Shown: piece by piece, positions 1 through 7,755 of the stretch
Layout of the letters: every line of letters begins with the position of its first letter
Position numbering within the stretch: the first letter of the stretch is position 1
DNA from: a virus
Direction: 5' to 3' (one strand)
Virus record (IMG/VR): IMGVR_UViG_3300005337_000049
Location: 1-23,359 of that record
DNA length: 23,359 nucleotides
Notes under the pieces: model-generated
The model's input: the letters and a program-made list of their open reading frames with translations, nothing else
The model's database searches: none
What the model was told of the DNA's origin: nothing
Made by a program: the position numbers and the translations under genes

Positions 1-408
1 GTCGGCCCGCTGTACAAGCTCCACCGCGAGGACATCAACGCGGAAGGCCCGGCGCGCGAGCTGACGGCGAAGCTGGACACGTTGCGCGAGCGGTACGGCG
101 TCTCGATCATCACGGAGGCGCACGCGGGCAACGCGAAGGACACCGAGGGCAACCGGTTGATGCGCCCCCGCGGGTCCTCACTCTTCCTGGGCTGGCCCGA
201 GTTCGGGTTCGGGCTCCGGCGGGACAAGTCCGACCCCGAGCGCAAGGCAGACGTGGTGAGCTGGCGCGGTGCCCGTGAGGAGCGGAGTTGGCCGGTGGAC
301 CTGATCAAGACGCACGGCCAGGGCCTGCTTCCGTGGGGATGCGGCGAGCTGACCCTTCAGCAGTACCACGATGCTCCGGTCGACTGGGACCCCATCGGCG
401 GCCGGTAG
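1..408 (+). CDS. RecA-like/RepA-type replication ATPase, C-terminal part (5' truncated by window)
   Basis: The reading frame is open from base 1 and ends at TAG 406-408, giving 135 residues of a protein whose start lies outside the window. The segment carries the second half of a RecA-fold ATPase: a strand ending in IITEAHAGN, then RPRGSSLFLGWPEFGFGLRR. That arginine/serine-rich stretch followed by a hydrophobic strand is typical of AAA_25/RepA-like helicases and of the RecA-like ATPases fused to primases in phages. From family knowledge it would unwind or load at the phage replication fork. The Walker A motif should lie upstream and cannot be seen. It is the last gene of its unit; a new promoter/operator begins 10 bases after the stop. 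Confidence 0.6.
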   Translation, partial: VGPLYKLHREDINAEGPARELTAKLDTLRERYGVSIITEAHAGNAKDTEGNRLMRPRGSSLFLGWPEFGFGLRRDKSDPERKADVVSWRGAREERSWPVDLIKTHGQGLLPWGCGELTLQQYHDAPVDWDPIGGR

Positions 409-417
409 ACGCGCGGT

Positions 418-444
418 ACTCACCCCCCGCGGTGGGGGGTGAGT
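418..444. promoter_or_regulatory. Operator palindrome 1, perfect 27-bp dyad before the lysis/tail unit
   Basis: Arms ACTCACCCCCC and GGGGGGTGAGT match perfectly over 11 bp around the spacer GCGGT. This is the longest perfect copy of the repeated C-run/G-run palindrome. A convincing -10 directly after the G-run is missing; TACGCT at 449-454 is the best candidate. The site lies 29 bases upstream of the ATG at 474 and starts the unit of peptidase, endolysin, holin and tail genes. Confidence 0.75.
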
Positions 445-473
445 CGCGTACGCTACCTGCGGAGGTAGCCACC

Positions 474-1268
474 ATGGCAAAGCACTTCGACGAAGACGGC
501 GACGGCGTGGCCGACCAGCCGCGCGGCCGGCCAGACGATGGGGACTTCGACCTGGGAGTCCCATCGGTCACCGGTCAGTATTTCCACCGGCTGGAGCAGG
601 CGCGCGGGCTCGGGCGCCACGTGCTCCACGACACCCGCTCTCTGGAGTACGACGCGGCCGACCTGGTAGCCCAGGTGACCACCGAGCGGACCACCTACCA
701 CCAGCGGTACGGCGAGATCTTCGACCAGGGCGACGTGGGCGCGTGCACCGGCATGGCCGCGCTGGGGCTGATGAACACGGAGCCCTTCGTGGGCTCGAAG
801 CTGTTCACCACGGAGGACGCGCTGGCGTTCTACTCGCGGGAGACCGTGCTGGACGACCGCCAGATCCCGGGCCGCTACCCGCCCGAAGACACGGGCAGCA
901 CCGGTCTGTGGAGCATGAAGCAGCTCCGCGCCGACGGCCTGATCCCGGGTTACCGCTGGGCCTTCTCGCTGGCCACCGTGAAGCGGCTGCTCCAGGTCTC
1001 TCCGGTCTCGCTGGGGATTCCCTGGTTCAACTCCATGTTCGCCTCGGTGGACCGGCACGGCTTCCTGTCCGTGAACGCGGAGAGCGGCCTGGCCGGCGGC
1101 CACCAGATCGAGGCCACCGGCGTGGACTTCGAGCGCCAGGCCGTGGAGATCACGAACAGCTGGGGCGAAGGCTGGGGCGTGCGCGGCCGGGCGTACGTGC
1201 GCTTCTCGGACCTGGAGCAACTGCTGAAGCTCCACGGCGACGTGTCCGTGCCGACGGGGAGGAGCTGA
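474..1268 (+). CDS. Papain-like (C1A family) cysteine peptidase
   Basis: This 264-residue protein starts at ATG 474, with GGAGGT seven bases upstream. The papain signature is complete: oxyanion Gln85 and nucleophile Cys91 in QGDVGACTG, His210 in GGHQIEATG, and Asn228 in NSWGEGWG. It would hydrolyse peptide bonds. No signal peptide is visible, so it acts in the cytoplasm, in the virion, or after lysis. Residues 6-14 (DEDGDGVAD) fit the calcium-loop pattern DxDxDGxxD, which is unusual for such a peptidase. It is the first gene behind operator 1 and lies two bases before the endolysin gene, so a role in lysis, host-wall penetration or virion maturation is inferred. The family call is strong; the role is open. 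Confidence 0.85.
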   Translation: MAKHFDEDGDGVADQPRGRPDDGDFDLGVPSVTGQYFHRLEQARGLGRHVLHDTRSLEYDAADLVAQVTTERTTYHQRYGEIFDQGDVGACTGMAALGLMNTEPFVGSKLFTTEDALAFYSRETVLDDRQIPGRYPPEDTGSTGLWSMKQLRADGLIPGYRWAFSLATVKRLLQVSPVSLGIPWFNSMFASVDRHGFLSVNAESGLAGGHQIEATGVDFERQAVEITNSWGEGWGVRGRAYVRFSDLEQLLKLHGDVSVPTGRS

Positions 1269-1270
1269 TC

Positions 1271-2242
1271 GTGCCCGAAGGCATCGATGTCTACAGCAAG
1301 TACCAGAATGTCACCGACTGGGGCGCCGTTCGTCGGAGCGGCCGGCTGTTCGTCTACATGAAGATGACGGACGCCATGACCACCCGCGACACCGGCAACT
1401 GGGTGCAGCAGGCGCGTGCGGCCGGCCTCGCGGTGGGCGCCTACGGCTACGCCCAGCCGGGCTCCGCGCGTGACCAGTACGACTTCCTTCGCCGGACGGC
1501 GCGCAACCGCGGTGCCGTCGACTTGAGCCCGGCGCTGGACCTCGAAGACCCCTTCGTCCCCGGCGCCACCGCGGTGCAGTTCGCCGTGGCATGGCTTCGG
1601 CGCGCGATCGAGGTCGGGGAGATCCCGGTCTGGTACGCGAACGACAGCTTCATGAGCTACTGCCTCCCGGCCGTCCGCGCCCAGGTGCCCAGCGTGTGGC
1701 CCTGGATCGCCCGGTACGGTGCCCACCCGAAGAACACCTTCCGGACATGGCAGTACAGCAGCTCGGGCGTGGTCCCCGGTATCAAGGCCGCGGGCGTCGA
1801 CCTGAGCACCGGCGAGGCCCCCATCGTCCGGCCGAACCCCACCCCGGGGCCGACCCCCATCCCTATCCCGGAGGAGATCATGCAGAACGCCGAACCGCAC
1901 ACCCTGGAGCCCTCCCCGCAGTGGCAGAGCCGCACCTTCTCCGTGGAGGCCGGGAAGCTGGGTGAGGGCGGCAACAGCACGGTGGTGGAGACGATGTGGT
2001 TCAACCTCACGTCGGCGGACTACGGTGACCCGTCGGGCAGCACCGAGTACGGCTTGTGGGTCGGCAACGATCGCGGCGAGTACATCGGCTTCGGCGACGG
2101 GTCGGCGGAGCCCCAGGGCGTGATCACCGGCAACGGCTTCCGGCAGTTCGTGTTCAAGCCGGGTTCCCGGGTGTTCACGCTGTCGTGGCGGAACAACGGT
2201 GCAGCGAAGGCGGGGTACAGCTTCCCTCAGCGCGCCCAGTGA
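1271..2242 (+). CDS. GH25-family endolysin (lysozyme) with C-terminal beta domain
   Basis: Start GTG 1271 follows GGGGAGGAG at six bases, giving 323 residues. Residues 1-195 match GH25 muramidases: GIDVYSKYQNV near the N-terminus with Asp6, LDLED with Asp90/Glu92 as the likely catalytic pair, WQYSSSG, and AGVDLS with Asp177. GH25 enzymes cut the MurNAc-GlcNAc beta-1,4 bond of peptidoglycan. A Pro-rich linker (about 185-202) leads to a beta-rich C-terminal domain of about 115 residues with alternating aromatic and glycine motifs, probably for wall binding; I do not recognise its family. No signal peptide is seen, in keeping with release through the holin-like protein encoded next. Confidence 0.85.
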   Translation: MPEGIDVYSKYQNVTDWGAVRRSGRLFVYMKMTDAMTTRDTGNWVQQARAAGLAVGAYGYAQPGSARDQYDFLRRTARNRGAVDLSPALDLEDPFVPGATAVQFAVAWLRRAIEVGEIPVWYANDSFMSYCLPAVRAQVPSVWPWIARYGAHPKNTFRTWQYSSSGVVPGIKAAGVDLSTGEAPIVRPNPTPGPTPIPIPEEIMQNAEPHTLEPSPQWQSRTFSVEAGKLGEGGNSTVVETMWFNLTSADYGDPSGSTEYGLWVGNDRGEYIGFGDGSAEPQGVITGNGFRQFVFKPGSRVFTLSWRNNGAAKAGYSFPQRAQ

Positions 2243-2286
2243 TCCTCCCGGGCGGCTGGCTCGGGTGACATCGAGAGGAAACGATC

Positions 2287-2649
2287 ATGAAGATTTTCGG
2301 CCGGGACCCCCTGGCGTGGACCACCGCGATCGCGGCCCTGGTCCAGTTCTTCTGCGCCTTCGTCTTCCACGTGACGGTGGAGCAGGAAGGCGTCATCGCT
2401 GCGCTTGCCCTCGCGGTGTTCGGCCTGATCGGTGCCGCCGCGCTTCACGACGGCACGTGGGCGGCCGCGCTGATCTCGCTGGTGAAGGCGGGCATCGCGC
2501 TGGGTCTGGCGTTCGGTCTGGCGTGGGCGCCGGAGCAGCAGGCCACGGTGATGTTCGCCGTCCAGGCCGTTCTGACGCTGATCGTCCGTAACCAGGTCGT
2601 GGCCCCGGTGACGGCGTCCGGCCAGCGACTCCCGGCGCGGGCGCTCTGA
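2287..2649 (+). CDS. Holin-like small membrane protein
   Basis: This 120-residue protein starts at ATG 2287 behind GAGAGGAAA. It has about three to four hydrophobic segments: residues ~10-30, 36-54, 58-79 and a weaker one at 84-98. A polar, basic tail follows. It lies directly downstream of the endolysin gene and its TGA overlaps the next ATG (TGATG). Size, topology and position are those of an actinophage holin, which would form lesions in the cytoplasmic membrane to release the endolysin. No holin family can be assigned from sequence alone. Confidence 0.65.
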   Translation: MKIFGRDPLAWTTAIAALVQFFCAFVFHVTVEQEGVIAALALAVFGLIGAAALHDGTWAAALISLVKAGIALGLAFGLAWAPEQQATVMFAVQAVLTLIVRNQVVAPVTASGQRLPARAL

Positions 2650-3236
2650 TGGCCGGCGGACAGGTGTGGTCTTTCGTACTCCCGTACGTCCGGCCGCCCC
2701 TGTCCGCCAACCGCCGGAAGCACTGGTCACCAGCACACAAGGAGTACAAAGAGACCAGGAAAGACCTCTTCTACCTGGGGAAGTACTGGCAGCAGCAGTA
2801 CGGCCTCCACCTCCAGCCCGGCGGCCGGGTCGACGTGATGCTGATCTGGTACCCCGGCTCCGACCGCGTGGCGGACAGCGACAACCAGACCGACTCCCTG
2901 AAGCCCATGCTGGACGGGCTCACCCTGGCCGGCGTGTGGCCCGATGACCGCGCGAAGTACGTGCGCACCGCGGCCGCCCGCGTCGTCCCGCGTTCGTACG
3001 ACCCCGAGCAGCGGACCACCCCTACAGTGATCCTGGAGATCCGGGAGGTGATTGCTGATGGCGGTGATCGGGACCGTCCGGAACACGCTCACGGCGGTCG
3101 ACGGCCGGGCGCTCCAGAACGTGCCGGTGTCGATCAAGCTGATCGCCCCGCTGAACCCGTTCCTGCTCAACGGCATCGGCGAGGTGCTCCAGGTGGTCAC
3201 CGTGGACACCGGCACGTCCGGCACGTGGTCCGCTGA
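2649..3236 (+). CDS. RusA-like Holliday junction resolvase with anomalous 3' overlap
   Basis: The ATG at 2649 overlaps the holin stop. Residues 1-135 match the RusA family: an N-terminal PPLSANRRKHW segment, then ADSDNQTDSLKPMLDGL and WPDDRAKYV. The acidic residues Asp76, Asp78, Asp89 and Asp99/Asp100 sit in the usual metal-binding pattern. RusA enzymes cleave four-way DNA junctions as dimers, which helps resolve concatemers before packaging. The family is normally about 120-140 residues. This frame runs on to 195 residues because no in-frame stop occurs before 3236, so its last ~59 codons lie inside the next gene. That tail is rich in R, G, H and P, as expected of out-of-phase translation. 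A lost stop or a sequence error near 3050 is likely. Its place among lysis and tail genes is unusual. Confidence 0.75.
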   Translation: MAGGQVWSFVLPYVRPPLSANRRKHWSPAHKEYKETRKDLFYLGKYWQQQYGLHLQPGGRVDVMLIWYPGSDRVADSDNQTDSLKPMLDGLTLAGVWPDDRAKYVRTAAARVVPRSYDPEQRTTPTVILEIREVIADGGDRDRPEHAHGGRRPGAPERAGVDQADRPAEPVPAQRHRRGAPGGHRGHRHVRHVVR

Positions 3237-3627
3237 ACTGCTCGCCAACACCGAGTACGAGCAGGAGGGCACCTACTACCTGGTAGACGAGACCTGCGCG
3301 CCCGGCGGCGGGAAGTGGTCCATCCGGATGCCGGACGGCGCGAGCTACCTGCTTCGCGATCTGCTGGTTTACATCCCCCCTGACGAGAACCCGGGCGGCC
3401 CGGTTGTCGTCGGCGGCGGCCACTACGTGCACACCCAGACCGCGCCGGACGACACCTGGACGATCAACCACCGGCTCGGCTACCCGCCGAACATCGAAGC
3501 CCTGGGGAACCTTGACCCGTTCACGCCGGCTGACTTCCTCGGCTGGGACAGCCGGACGGATCCCACGCCGGACCAGACCATCCTCAAATACCTGAGTCCG
3601 GTGCCTGGCCGGGCCGTCTGCTCGTAG
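3058..3627 (+). CDS. Minor tail protein
   Basis: The protein has 189 residues. ATG 3058 has GGGAGGTG eight bases upstream, which decides the start over the TTG at 3052. The N-terminal ~105 residues look like a beta-sandwich (alternating hydrophobic strands, GTSGTWSAELLANTEY). The C-terminal part contains YVHTQTAPDDTWTINHRLG, a pattern common in phage tail fibres and receptor-contact proteins. It probably forms part of the tail tip or fibre; no enzymatic motif is seen. It is followed after 11 bases by a second fibre gene and overlaps the out-of-frame end of the RusA frame. Confidence 0.6.
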   Translation: MAVIGTVRNTLTAVDGRALQNVPVSIKLIAPLNPFLLNGIGEVLQVVTVDTGTSGTWSAELLANTEYEQEGTYYLVDETCAPGGGKWSIRMPDGASYLLRDLLVYIPPDENPGGPVVVGGGHYVHTQTAPDDTWTINHRLGYPPNIEALGNLDPFTPADFLGWDSRTDPTPDQTILKYLSPVPGRAVCS

Positions 3628-3638
3628 AAGGGACCGCC

Positions 3639-4781
3639 ATGCCTCGCCGCCTCGAATCCACCCAGGACTTCGCGAACCACCCGGTGCTCAACCTGGTGCT
3701 GGAGCTGATCGCCGGGAACCCGGGCAGCACGCCGCCGGACGGCCGGATCTGGTACGACTCGACCGCCCAGACCGTGAAGGTCGAGATCGGCGGGGTGGTT
3801 ACCGACCTGCGCAACCGGGCGACGATGACCGGCAGCCAGACGGCCAGCACGATCTCCGACTTCACCGCGGCGGTCCAGGCGATCCGGTGGGCTTCGATGC
3901 AGCCCCCGAACGCCGCCGTGCCGATGGGCGGCCAGCAGTTCTCCAGCCTGGCGACCGCCACCACCGGCGGCCAGGCTGTCGAGTACGCCCAGTTCCAGGC
4001 GGCCCTGGCCAACATCCAGGTTGGGATGGACTTCAAGGAGCACGCGGACATCGTGGCGACGGCCAACGTCACGATCGCGTCCCCGGGCGCCACCATCAAC
4101 GGCCGGGCCATGCAGGTCGGTGACCGCGTCCTGGCGACCGCCCAGACCACCACCAGCCAGCGCGGCCTGTGGGTGTGGAACGGCGCGGCCACCCCGATGA
4201 CCCGGCCTGCGGACTCGCCGACAGGCAACACGGGCGCGATCGTGGCCGGCACGATCGTGGAGGCGTACGACGGCACGACGCGCACGCTCTACATGCAGAC
4301 GGCGACCGGCACCGGCACGAACGGTGCGATCATCGTCGACACCGACGCCCAGACCTGGACCGTGCCGTTCTCCATGACGCTGCTCGCCGGCTACGGCATC
4401 GCGATCACGGGCGGGAACAAGATCGCGTTCAAGCCCGGCGTGGGCATGGCGGCGGCCGGCGCGGACGGGGCGAGCGCGGACATCGATGTGACCATCGTCG
4501 GCCGCAAGGTCGGCGGCGTGGTGCCCACGGCGACGGGCGGGGTGTTCACGGTCGGCGCGACCGACTCGGGCGGGACAGGCTTCCAGGCGGTGACGATCAA
4601 CCACGCGCTGAACAACCTCTGCCCCGCGTTCGTCCTGCGCTACGGCTCCACGGGTGCCGACCCCGGCCAGCAGGTCGAGACCGATAACAAGCCGGTCGGC
4701 GGCACCGACGCGAACAACCTGGTGTTCAACCTGCCCAACGGCTTCGTCACCAACCAGTACCGCGTCCAGGTGATCGGGTGA
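3639..4781 (+). CDS. Tail fibre protein
   Basis: The protein has 380 residues; ATG 3639 follows GAAGGGA. The N-terminal part has a beta-rich segment (RIWYDSTAQTVKVEIGG) of the kind that attaches fibres. Residues ~130-190 hold a module widespread in tail fibres (VATANVTIASPG, then MQVGDRVLATAQTT and GLWVWNG). The C-terminal third ends with a strand-rich domain containing VTINHALN, echoing TINHRLG in the preceding gene. It is Ala/Thr/Gly-rich, as expected of a trimeric fibre. Function is inferred to be host recognition. Its stop overlaps the next GTG by four bases (GTGA). Confidence 0.7.
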   Translation: MPRRLESTQDFANHPVLNLVLELIAGNPGSTPPDGRIWYDSTAQTVKVEIGGVVTDLRNRATMTGSQTASTISDFTAAVQAIRWASMQPPNAAVPMGGQQFSSLATATTGGQAVEYAQFQAALANIQVGMDFKEHADIVATANVTIASPGATINGRAMQVGDRVLATAQTTTSQRGLWVWNGAATPMTRPADSPTGNTGAIVAGTIVEAYDGTTRTLYMQTATGTGTNGAIIVDTDAQTWTVPFSMTLLAGYGIAITGGNKIAFKPGVGMAAAGADGASADIDVTIVGRKVGGVVPTATGGVFTVGATDSGGTGFQAVTINHALNNLCPAFVLRYGSTGADPGQQVETDNKPVGGTDANNLVFNLPNGFVTNQYRVQVIG

Positions 4782-6025
4782 GCCGCCGCTTCCTGGGCCC
4801 CGCGGCCCTCCAGGTGCCGAACCTGGGAGACCCGCTGTACCGCTGGCGCCGCGACTACGCGAAGCGAAAGATGCGGGTGATCAACGTCGGGCTCATGGGC
4901 GACTCGATCCCGTACGGCCAGGGTGCGACCGTCGGCACCATCCCCGACCGGACGAACTACCCAGACACGATGACCGTCCAGCTCCAGCGCTACCTGAACG
5001 AGGTCCCCACCTTCGGCCAGCGGAACTGGATCGACGACGCGCTGGGCACGGCGACCACCTACCCGCGGCCGACCGGCGGCGGTCAAGCCGTCCGGGCCTC
5101 CTACTGCCAGAGCGGCGGCTTCGCCGACCCCTGGCAGCTGGTCTCTGGCACGGTCTCCAAAGTCTCGCGTGGGATCGGCCAGCAGTCGCTCCAGCTGAAC
5201 GCCGGTGCGCGCGTGGGCTACACCGCGGAGGACTGTGACGGCTTCCTGTTCTGGTACGAGAACGGCGCCAGCCAGACGGGCGCGCTGGCGGCCACGGTCT
5301 ACGCGGGCGACTACAGCGCAAATCCCACCGCCTACTACACGAACGCGGGCGGGGCGCCGGTGAATACCGGCCTGGCCCAGTACACCCGATCGTTCGTTGC
5401 CTGGGAGCTGCCCCGGGGGAAGTGGACCATCGAGTTCACGCCGGCCAGCGGCACGCCGGTGCTGGACATGCTCTACGCCCTCTCGGGGGATCTCGCCCGC
5501 GGCGTGCGCGTCTGGAACATCGCCTGGGGCGGCACCGGATCCAGCGACTGGTCCGCCAACACCACTGCGGCGAACACCGCGGCTTCGTCGGCGAACAAGC
5601 TGGAGGGCTTCGAGACGAACCGCGGCCTGGACCTCATGATCTACTACATCGGCGCCGGGGACTACTCTGGTGGCGTCTCCGGCGCCACGTTCCAGGCCAA
5701 CCTCGAAGCCGCGATCGACAAGTACCGGGCGGCCCAGACCCGGACCACCCTGCCCTTCCTGCTGGTGAGCCACTTCGCCCGGTACGACAACGTCTCGCCC
5801 ACCGTGCCGTGGAGCACGTACAAGAACGCCATGCGGACCGTGACCACCACGCGGACCGGCGTCGACTATCTCGACCTGGAGCCCTGGTTCCCCGCCTCAC
5901 AGGCCGCCGACACCGATGACGACCTGGTTGACAGCTCGGGTGTGCACCTCACCAGCCAGGGCCAGGCGGTCGCCGCCCAGCAGATCGCTTACAAGCTGAT
6001 GGCGCCCTTCGGCATGGCCGCGTAA
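4778..6025 (+). CDS. SGNH/GDSL-family hydrolase, tail-associated
   Basis: Start GTG 4778 overlaps the preceding stop; 415 residues. Block I is GLMGDSIPYG with nucleophile Ser43, a block III-like stretch is IYYIGAGDYSG, and the C-terminal block V is SSGVHLTSQGQ with His390. SGNH hydrolases deacetylate or de-esterify carbohydrates and lipids, so on a phage tail this would modify a surface glycan. The usual catalytic Asp three residues before the His is Ser387 here; Asp385 is the nearest acid, so the triad may be shifted. Between blocks I and III lies a beta-rich insert of about 150 residues, probably a carbohydrate-binding domain. It sits in the tail-fibre cluster. Confidence 0.75.
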   Translation: MSRRFLGPAALQVPNLGDPLYRWRRDYAKRKMRVINVGLMGDSIPYGQGATVGTIPDRTNYPDTMTVQLQRYLNEVPTFGQRNWIDDALGTATTYPRPTGGGQAVRASYCQSGGFADPWQLVSGTVSKVSRGIGQQSLQLNAGARVGYTAEDCDGFLFWYENGASQTGALAATVYAGDYSANPTAYYTNAGGAPVNTGLAQYTRSFVAWELPRGKWTIEFTPASGTPVLDMLYALSGDLARGVRVWNIAWGGTGSSDWSANTTAANTAASSANKLEGFETNRGLDLMIYYIGAGDYSGGVSGATFQANLEAAIDKYRAAQTRTTLPFLLVSHFARYDNVSPTVPWSTYKNAMRTVTTTRTGVDYLDLEPWFPASQAADTDDDLVDSSGVHLTSQGQAVAAQQIAYKLMAPFGMAA

Positions 6026-6037
6026 GGAGACCTGATC

Positions 6038-6460
6038 ATGGTTCTGGCCGTCGCGCGCTTCGTGAACACGACCACCACCCGGTCCAACGGATCCGCCTAC
6101 ACCGCGGCCACGATCCAGGGTTACTACGACGCTGCCCGTGACCCCTCCCCGCTGGTCGTGAAGACCGATTCCGGCACGCCGCTGGTGTCGAACTTCCAGG
6201 TGAAGGGCGCCGGCTGGTGGCTGATCGTCGCCAACGGTGAATGGTCCGGCTCCGCCTCGATCGCCATCTGCCGTGGCGGCATCGCCCAGGCGAACCGCAT
6301 CGCCAAGTCCGGCGCCGTGGCCAACCCGAACGTCACGGCCATGCGCGAGCTCAACTACAACGACAACATCCAGATCGCCTGGACGACGCCCGCGGCTGCG
6401 ATGGTCCAGGCATCCGAAGATCAGAACTTCGTCAGCTTCGCCTACCTCGGTCCGCTGTAG
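6038..6460 (+). CDS. Small tail/virion protein, unknown fold
   Basis: The protein has 140 residues; ATG 6038 follows AAGGAG in the recurrent context TGATCATG. The sequence is strand-rich with few charged residues (VARFVNTTTTRSNGSAY, GAGWWLIVANGEWSG, SFAYLGPL). It resembles beta-sandwich head domains of fibres and shows no catalytic motif. As last gene of the tail unit it is probably a fibre tip or accessory structural protein. I do not recognise a named family. The 28 bases after its stop hold no clear terminator before operator 2. Confidence 0.5.
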   Translation: MVLAVARFVNTTTTRSNGSAYTAATIQGYYDAARDPSPLVVKTDSGTPLVSNFQVKGAGWWLIVANGEWSGSASIAICRGGIAQANRIAKSGAVANPNVTAMRELNYNDNIQIAWTTPAAAMVQASEDQNFVSFAYLGPL

Positions 6461-6487
6461 CGAGGCGGTCCCGCGAGCGTCTCGGAT

Positions 6488-6517
6488 GTCTCACCCCCCG
6501 CTTTGGGGGGTTATGAT
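6488..6517 (+). promoter_or_regulatory. Promoter with operator palindrome 2 (packaging unit)
   Basis: GTCTCA at 6488-6493 precedes CCCCCC, GCTTT, GGGGGG (6494-6510). The consensus -10 TATGAT is at 6512-6517, an 18-bp spacing. The palindrome fills the spacer. Transcription would begin near 6524 and cover the P-loop NTPase, both terminase genes and the gene at 9578. Confidence 0.8.
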
Positions 6518-6554
6518 CGCTCCGTCGGGTGATCAGTGACGCCGGGGAGTTCTC

Positions 6555-7154
6555 GTGAGCAAGATCCTGTTCGTGGTCGGGGAGCCGGGGGTTGGAAAGT
6601 CCACGCTGGTGACGGAGGCGTTCGGCCGCTTCGAGCGGGCCGCCGTGGACCACCGCAGGGCCGGCGGACCCATGCGTGAGCTGCTGTGGCGCGGCGCCGA
6701 CCTGATCGGGTGCGAGCTGGGCCGCCGCATCGGCTCCCCGGCCCCGGTCTTCCCCGGCACTGACGCGATGAGCCAGACGGCGATCGTCGGCGTGGATGAG
6801 TGGCTGTGCGCCGGTGCCGATGGGCTGGGCCTGATCGTGCTCGAAGGCACGCGGCTGGCGAACAAGCGCTTCGTGCTCGCGGCCGCGGCCGGCGGCCATG
6901 ACCTCCAGCTCTTCTACCTCTACGGTCCGCCGGAGGCCAGTCAGCGGCGCAAAGAGCGCGGCACGGAGCAGGACGCCCGCTGGGTGAAGGGCCGCCAGAC
7001 TGCGGCGCGCAACTTCTACGACCTGTGTGACCGGATGCGCAACGACCTCCCCGACCAGATCGCCACGCACGTCTTGCCGGCGAGGCGGCCGGTGGAGGAC
7101 AACGCACGGTACCTGCTGGCCATGGCCGGTCTCGCCGCGCCCGTCTCCCGCTGA
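6555..7154 (+). CDS. P-loop NTPase, nucleotide kinase-like
   Basis: Start GTG 6555 lies behind CGGGGAG; 199 residues. The N-terminus is a clear Walker A, GEPGVGKST (Lys15, Ser16), right after a buried strand (ILFVVG). A later strand LGLIVLEGTRLAN may be the Walker B region. QLFYLYGPPEASQRRKERG has the arginines of a kinase lid, and ARWVKGRQTAARNF resembles tails of phage nucleotide or polynucleotide kinases. It probably phosphorylates a nucleotide or nucleic-acid end, but the substrate cannot be read from sequence. It opens the packaging unit, 34 bases before the small terminase gene. Confidence 0.65.
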   Translation: MSKILFVVGEPGVGKSTLVTEAFGRFERAAVDHRRAGGPMRELLWRGADLIGCELGRRIGSPAPVFPGTDAMSQTAIVGVDEWLCAGADGLGLIVLEGTRLANKRFVLAAAAGGHDLQLFYLYGPPEASQRRKERGTEQDARWVKGRQTAARNFYDLCDRMRNDLPDQIATHVLPARRPVEDNARYLLAMAGLAAPVSR

Positions 7155-7188
7155 TCCGGCCCAGTCGCGCGCCAGGAAGGAGACACCG

Positions 7189-7755
7189 GTGCCTCCCCGA
7201 AAGCTTCGATCGGTCACCAGTAGCCAGAAGTCCGCGCCTCGTGCGTCCGCCGCCCAGCTGCTTTACCAGGGTGACGAGATCTTCCGGATGGTGGCCCAGG
7301 GCTACACGATCACCGAGGCTGGGAAGAGCTTCGAGCCGCCGCTGTCTCAGCAGAAGGCGAGCCGGCTCTACAACGAAGCTCTGGCCCGGGTGCTGGAGTC
7401 GGACACCTCGCTCCGTCAGGCCATGCTGGAGCGCGAGCTGGAGACGTTGCGCCAGCTGAAGAAGCACTGGATGGACAAGGCACTTCGCGGCGACGACAAG
7501 GCCGCGAACATCGTCCTGAAGGTGGTCGATCGGGTGGCAAACCTGGCCGGCCTGAACCAGTCCCTGAAGATCCAGATCAGCAACCAGCGCGTGGACGCCA
7601 CCGTGGCGGAGCTGGTGGACCTCCTCGAAGGCAGCGCGGAGGACCAGGTGCCCCGCCTGCTGGAGTCTGGCGTCCTGGTCATCGAAGCCCCCGTGGTCGA
7701 GTCCGAGGAAGACGACGACGAAGAGGACCCGGAAGACGAGACGGCGGCGGTATGA
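7189..7755 (+). CDS. terS: Small terminase subunit
   Basis: Start GTG 7189 follows AGGAAGGAG, giving 188 residues. Residues ~15-60 form a helix-turn-helix-like unit (AAQLLYQGDEIFRMVAQGYT, then LSQQKASRLYNEAL). Helices at ~65-125 follow, suited to ring assembly, and the C-terminus is very acidic (EEDDDEEDPEDE). Small terminases recognise the packaging site and hand DNA to the motor. The assignment rests on this architecture and on the ATGA overlap with the large terminase gene. A pac or cos site may lie nearby but I could not identify one. Confidence 0.7.
   Translation: MPPRKLRSVTSSQKSAPRASAAQLLYQGDEIFRMVAQGYTITEAGKSFEPPLSQQKASRLYNEALARVLESDTSLRQAMLERELETLRQLKKHWMDKALRGDDKAANIVLKVVDRVANLAGLNQSLKIQISNQRVDATVAELVDLLEGSAEDQVPRLLESGVLVIEAPVVESEEDDDEEDPEDETAAV

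Noticed and set aside
2666-2947. Second plus-strand frame inside the RusA gene
   Set aside because: Low-complexity Arg/Pro product; the overlapping frame carries the RusA motifs.
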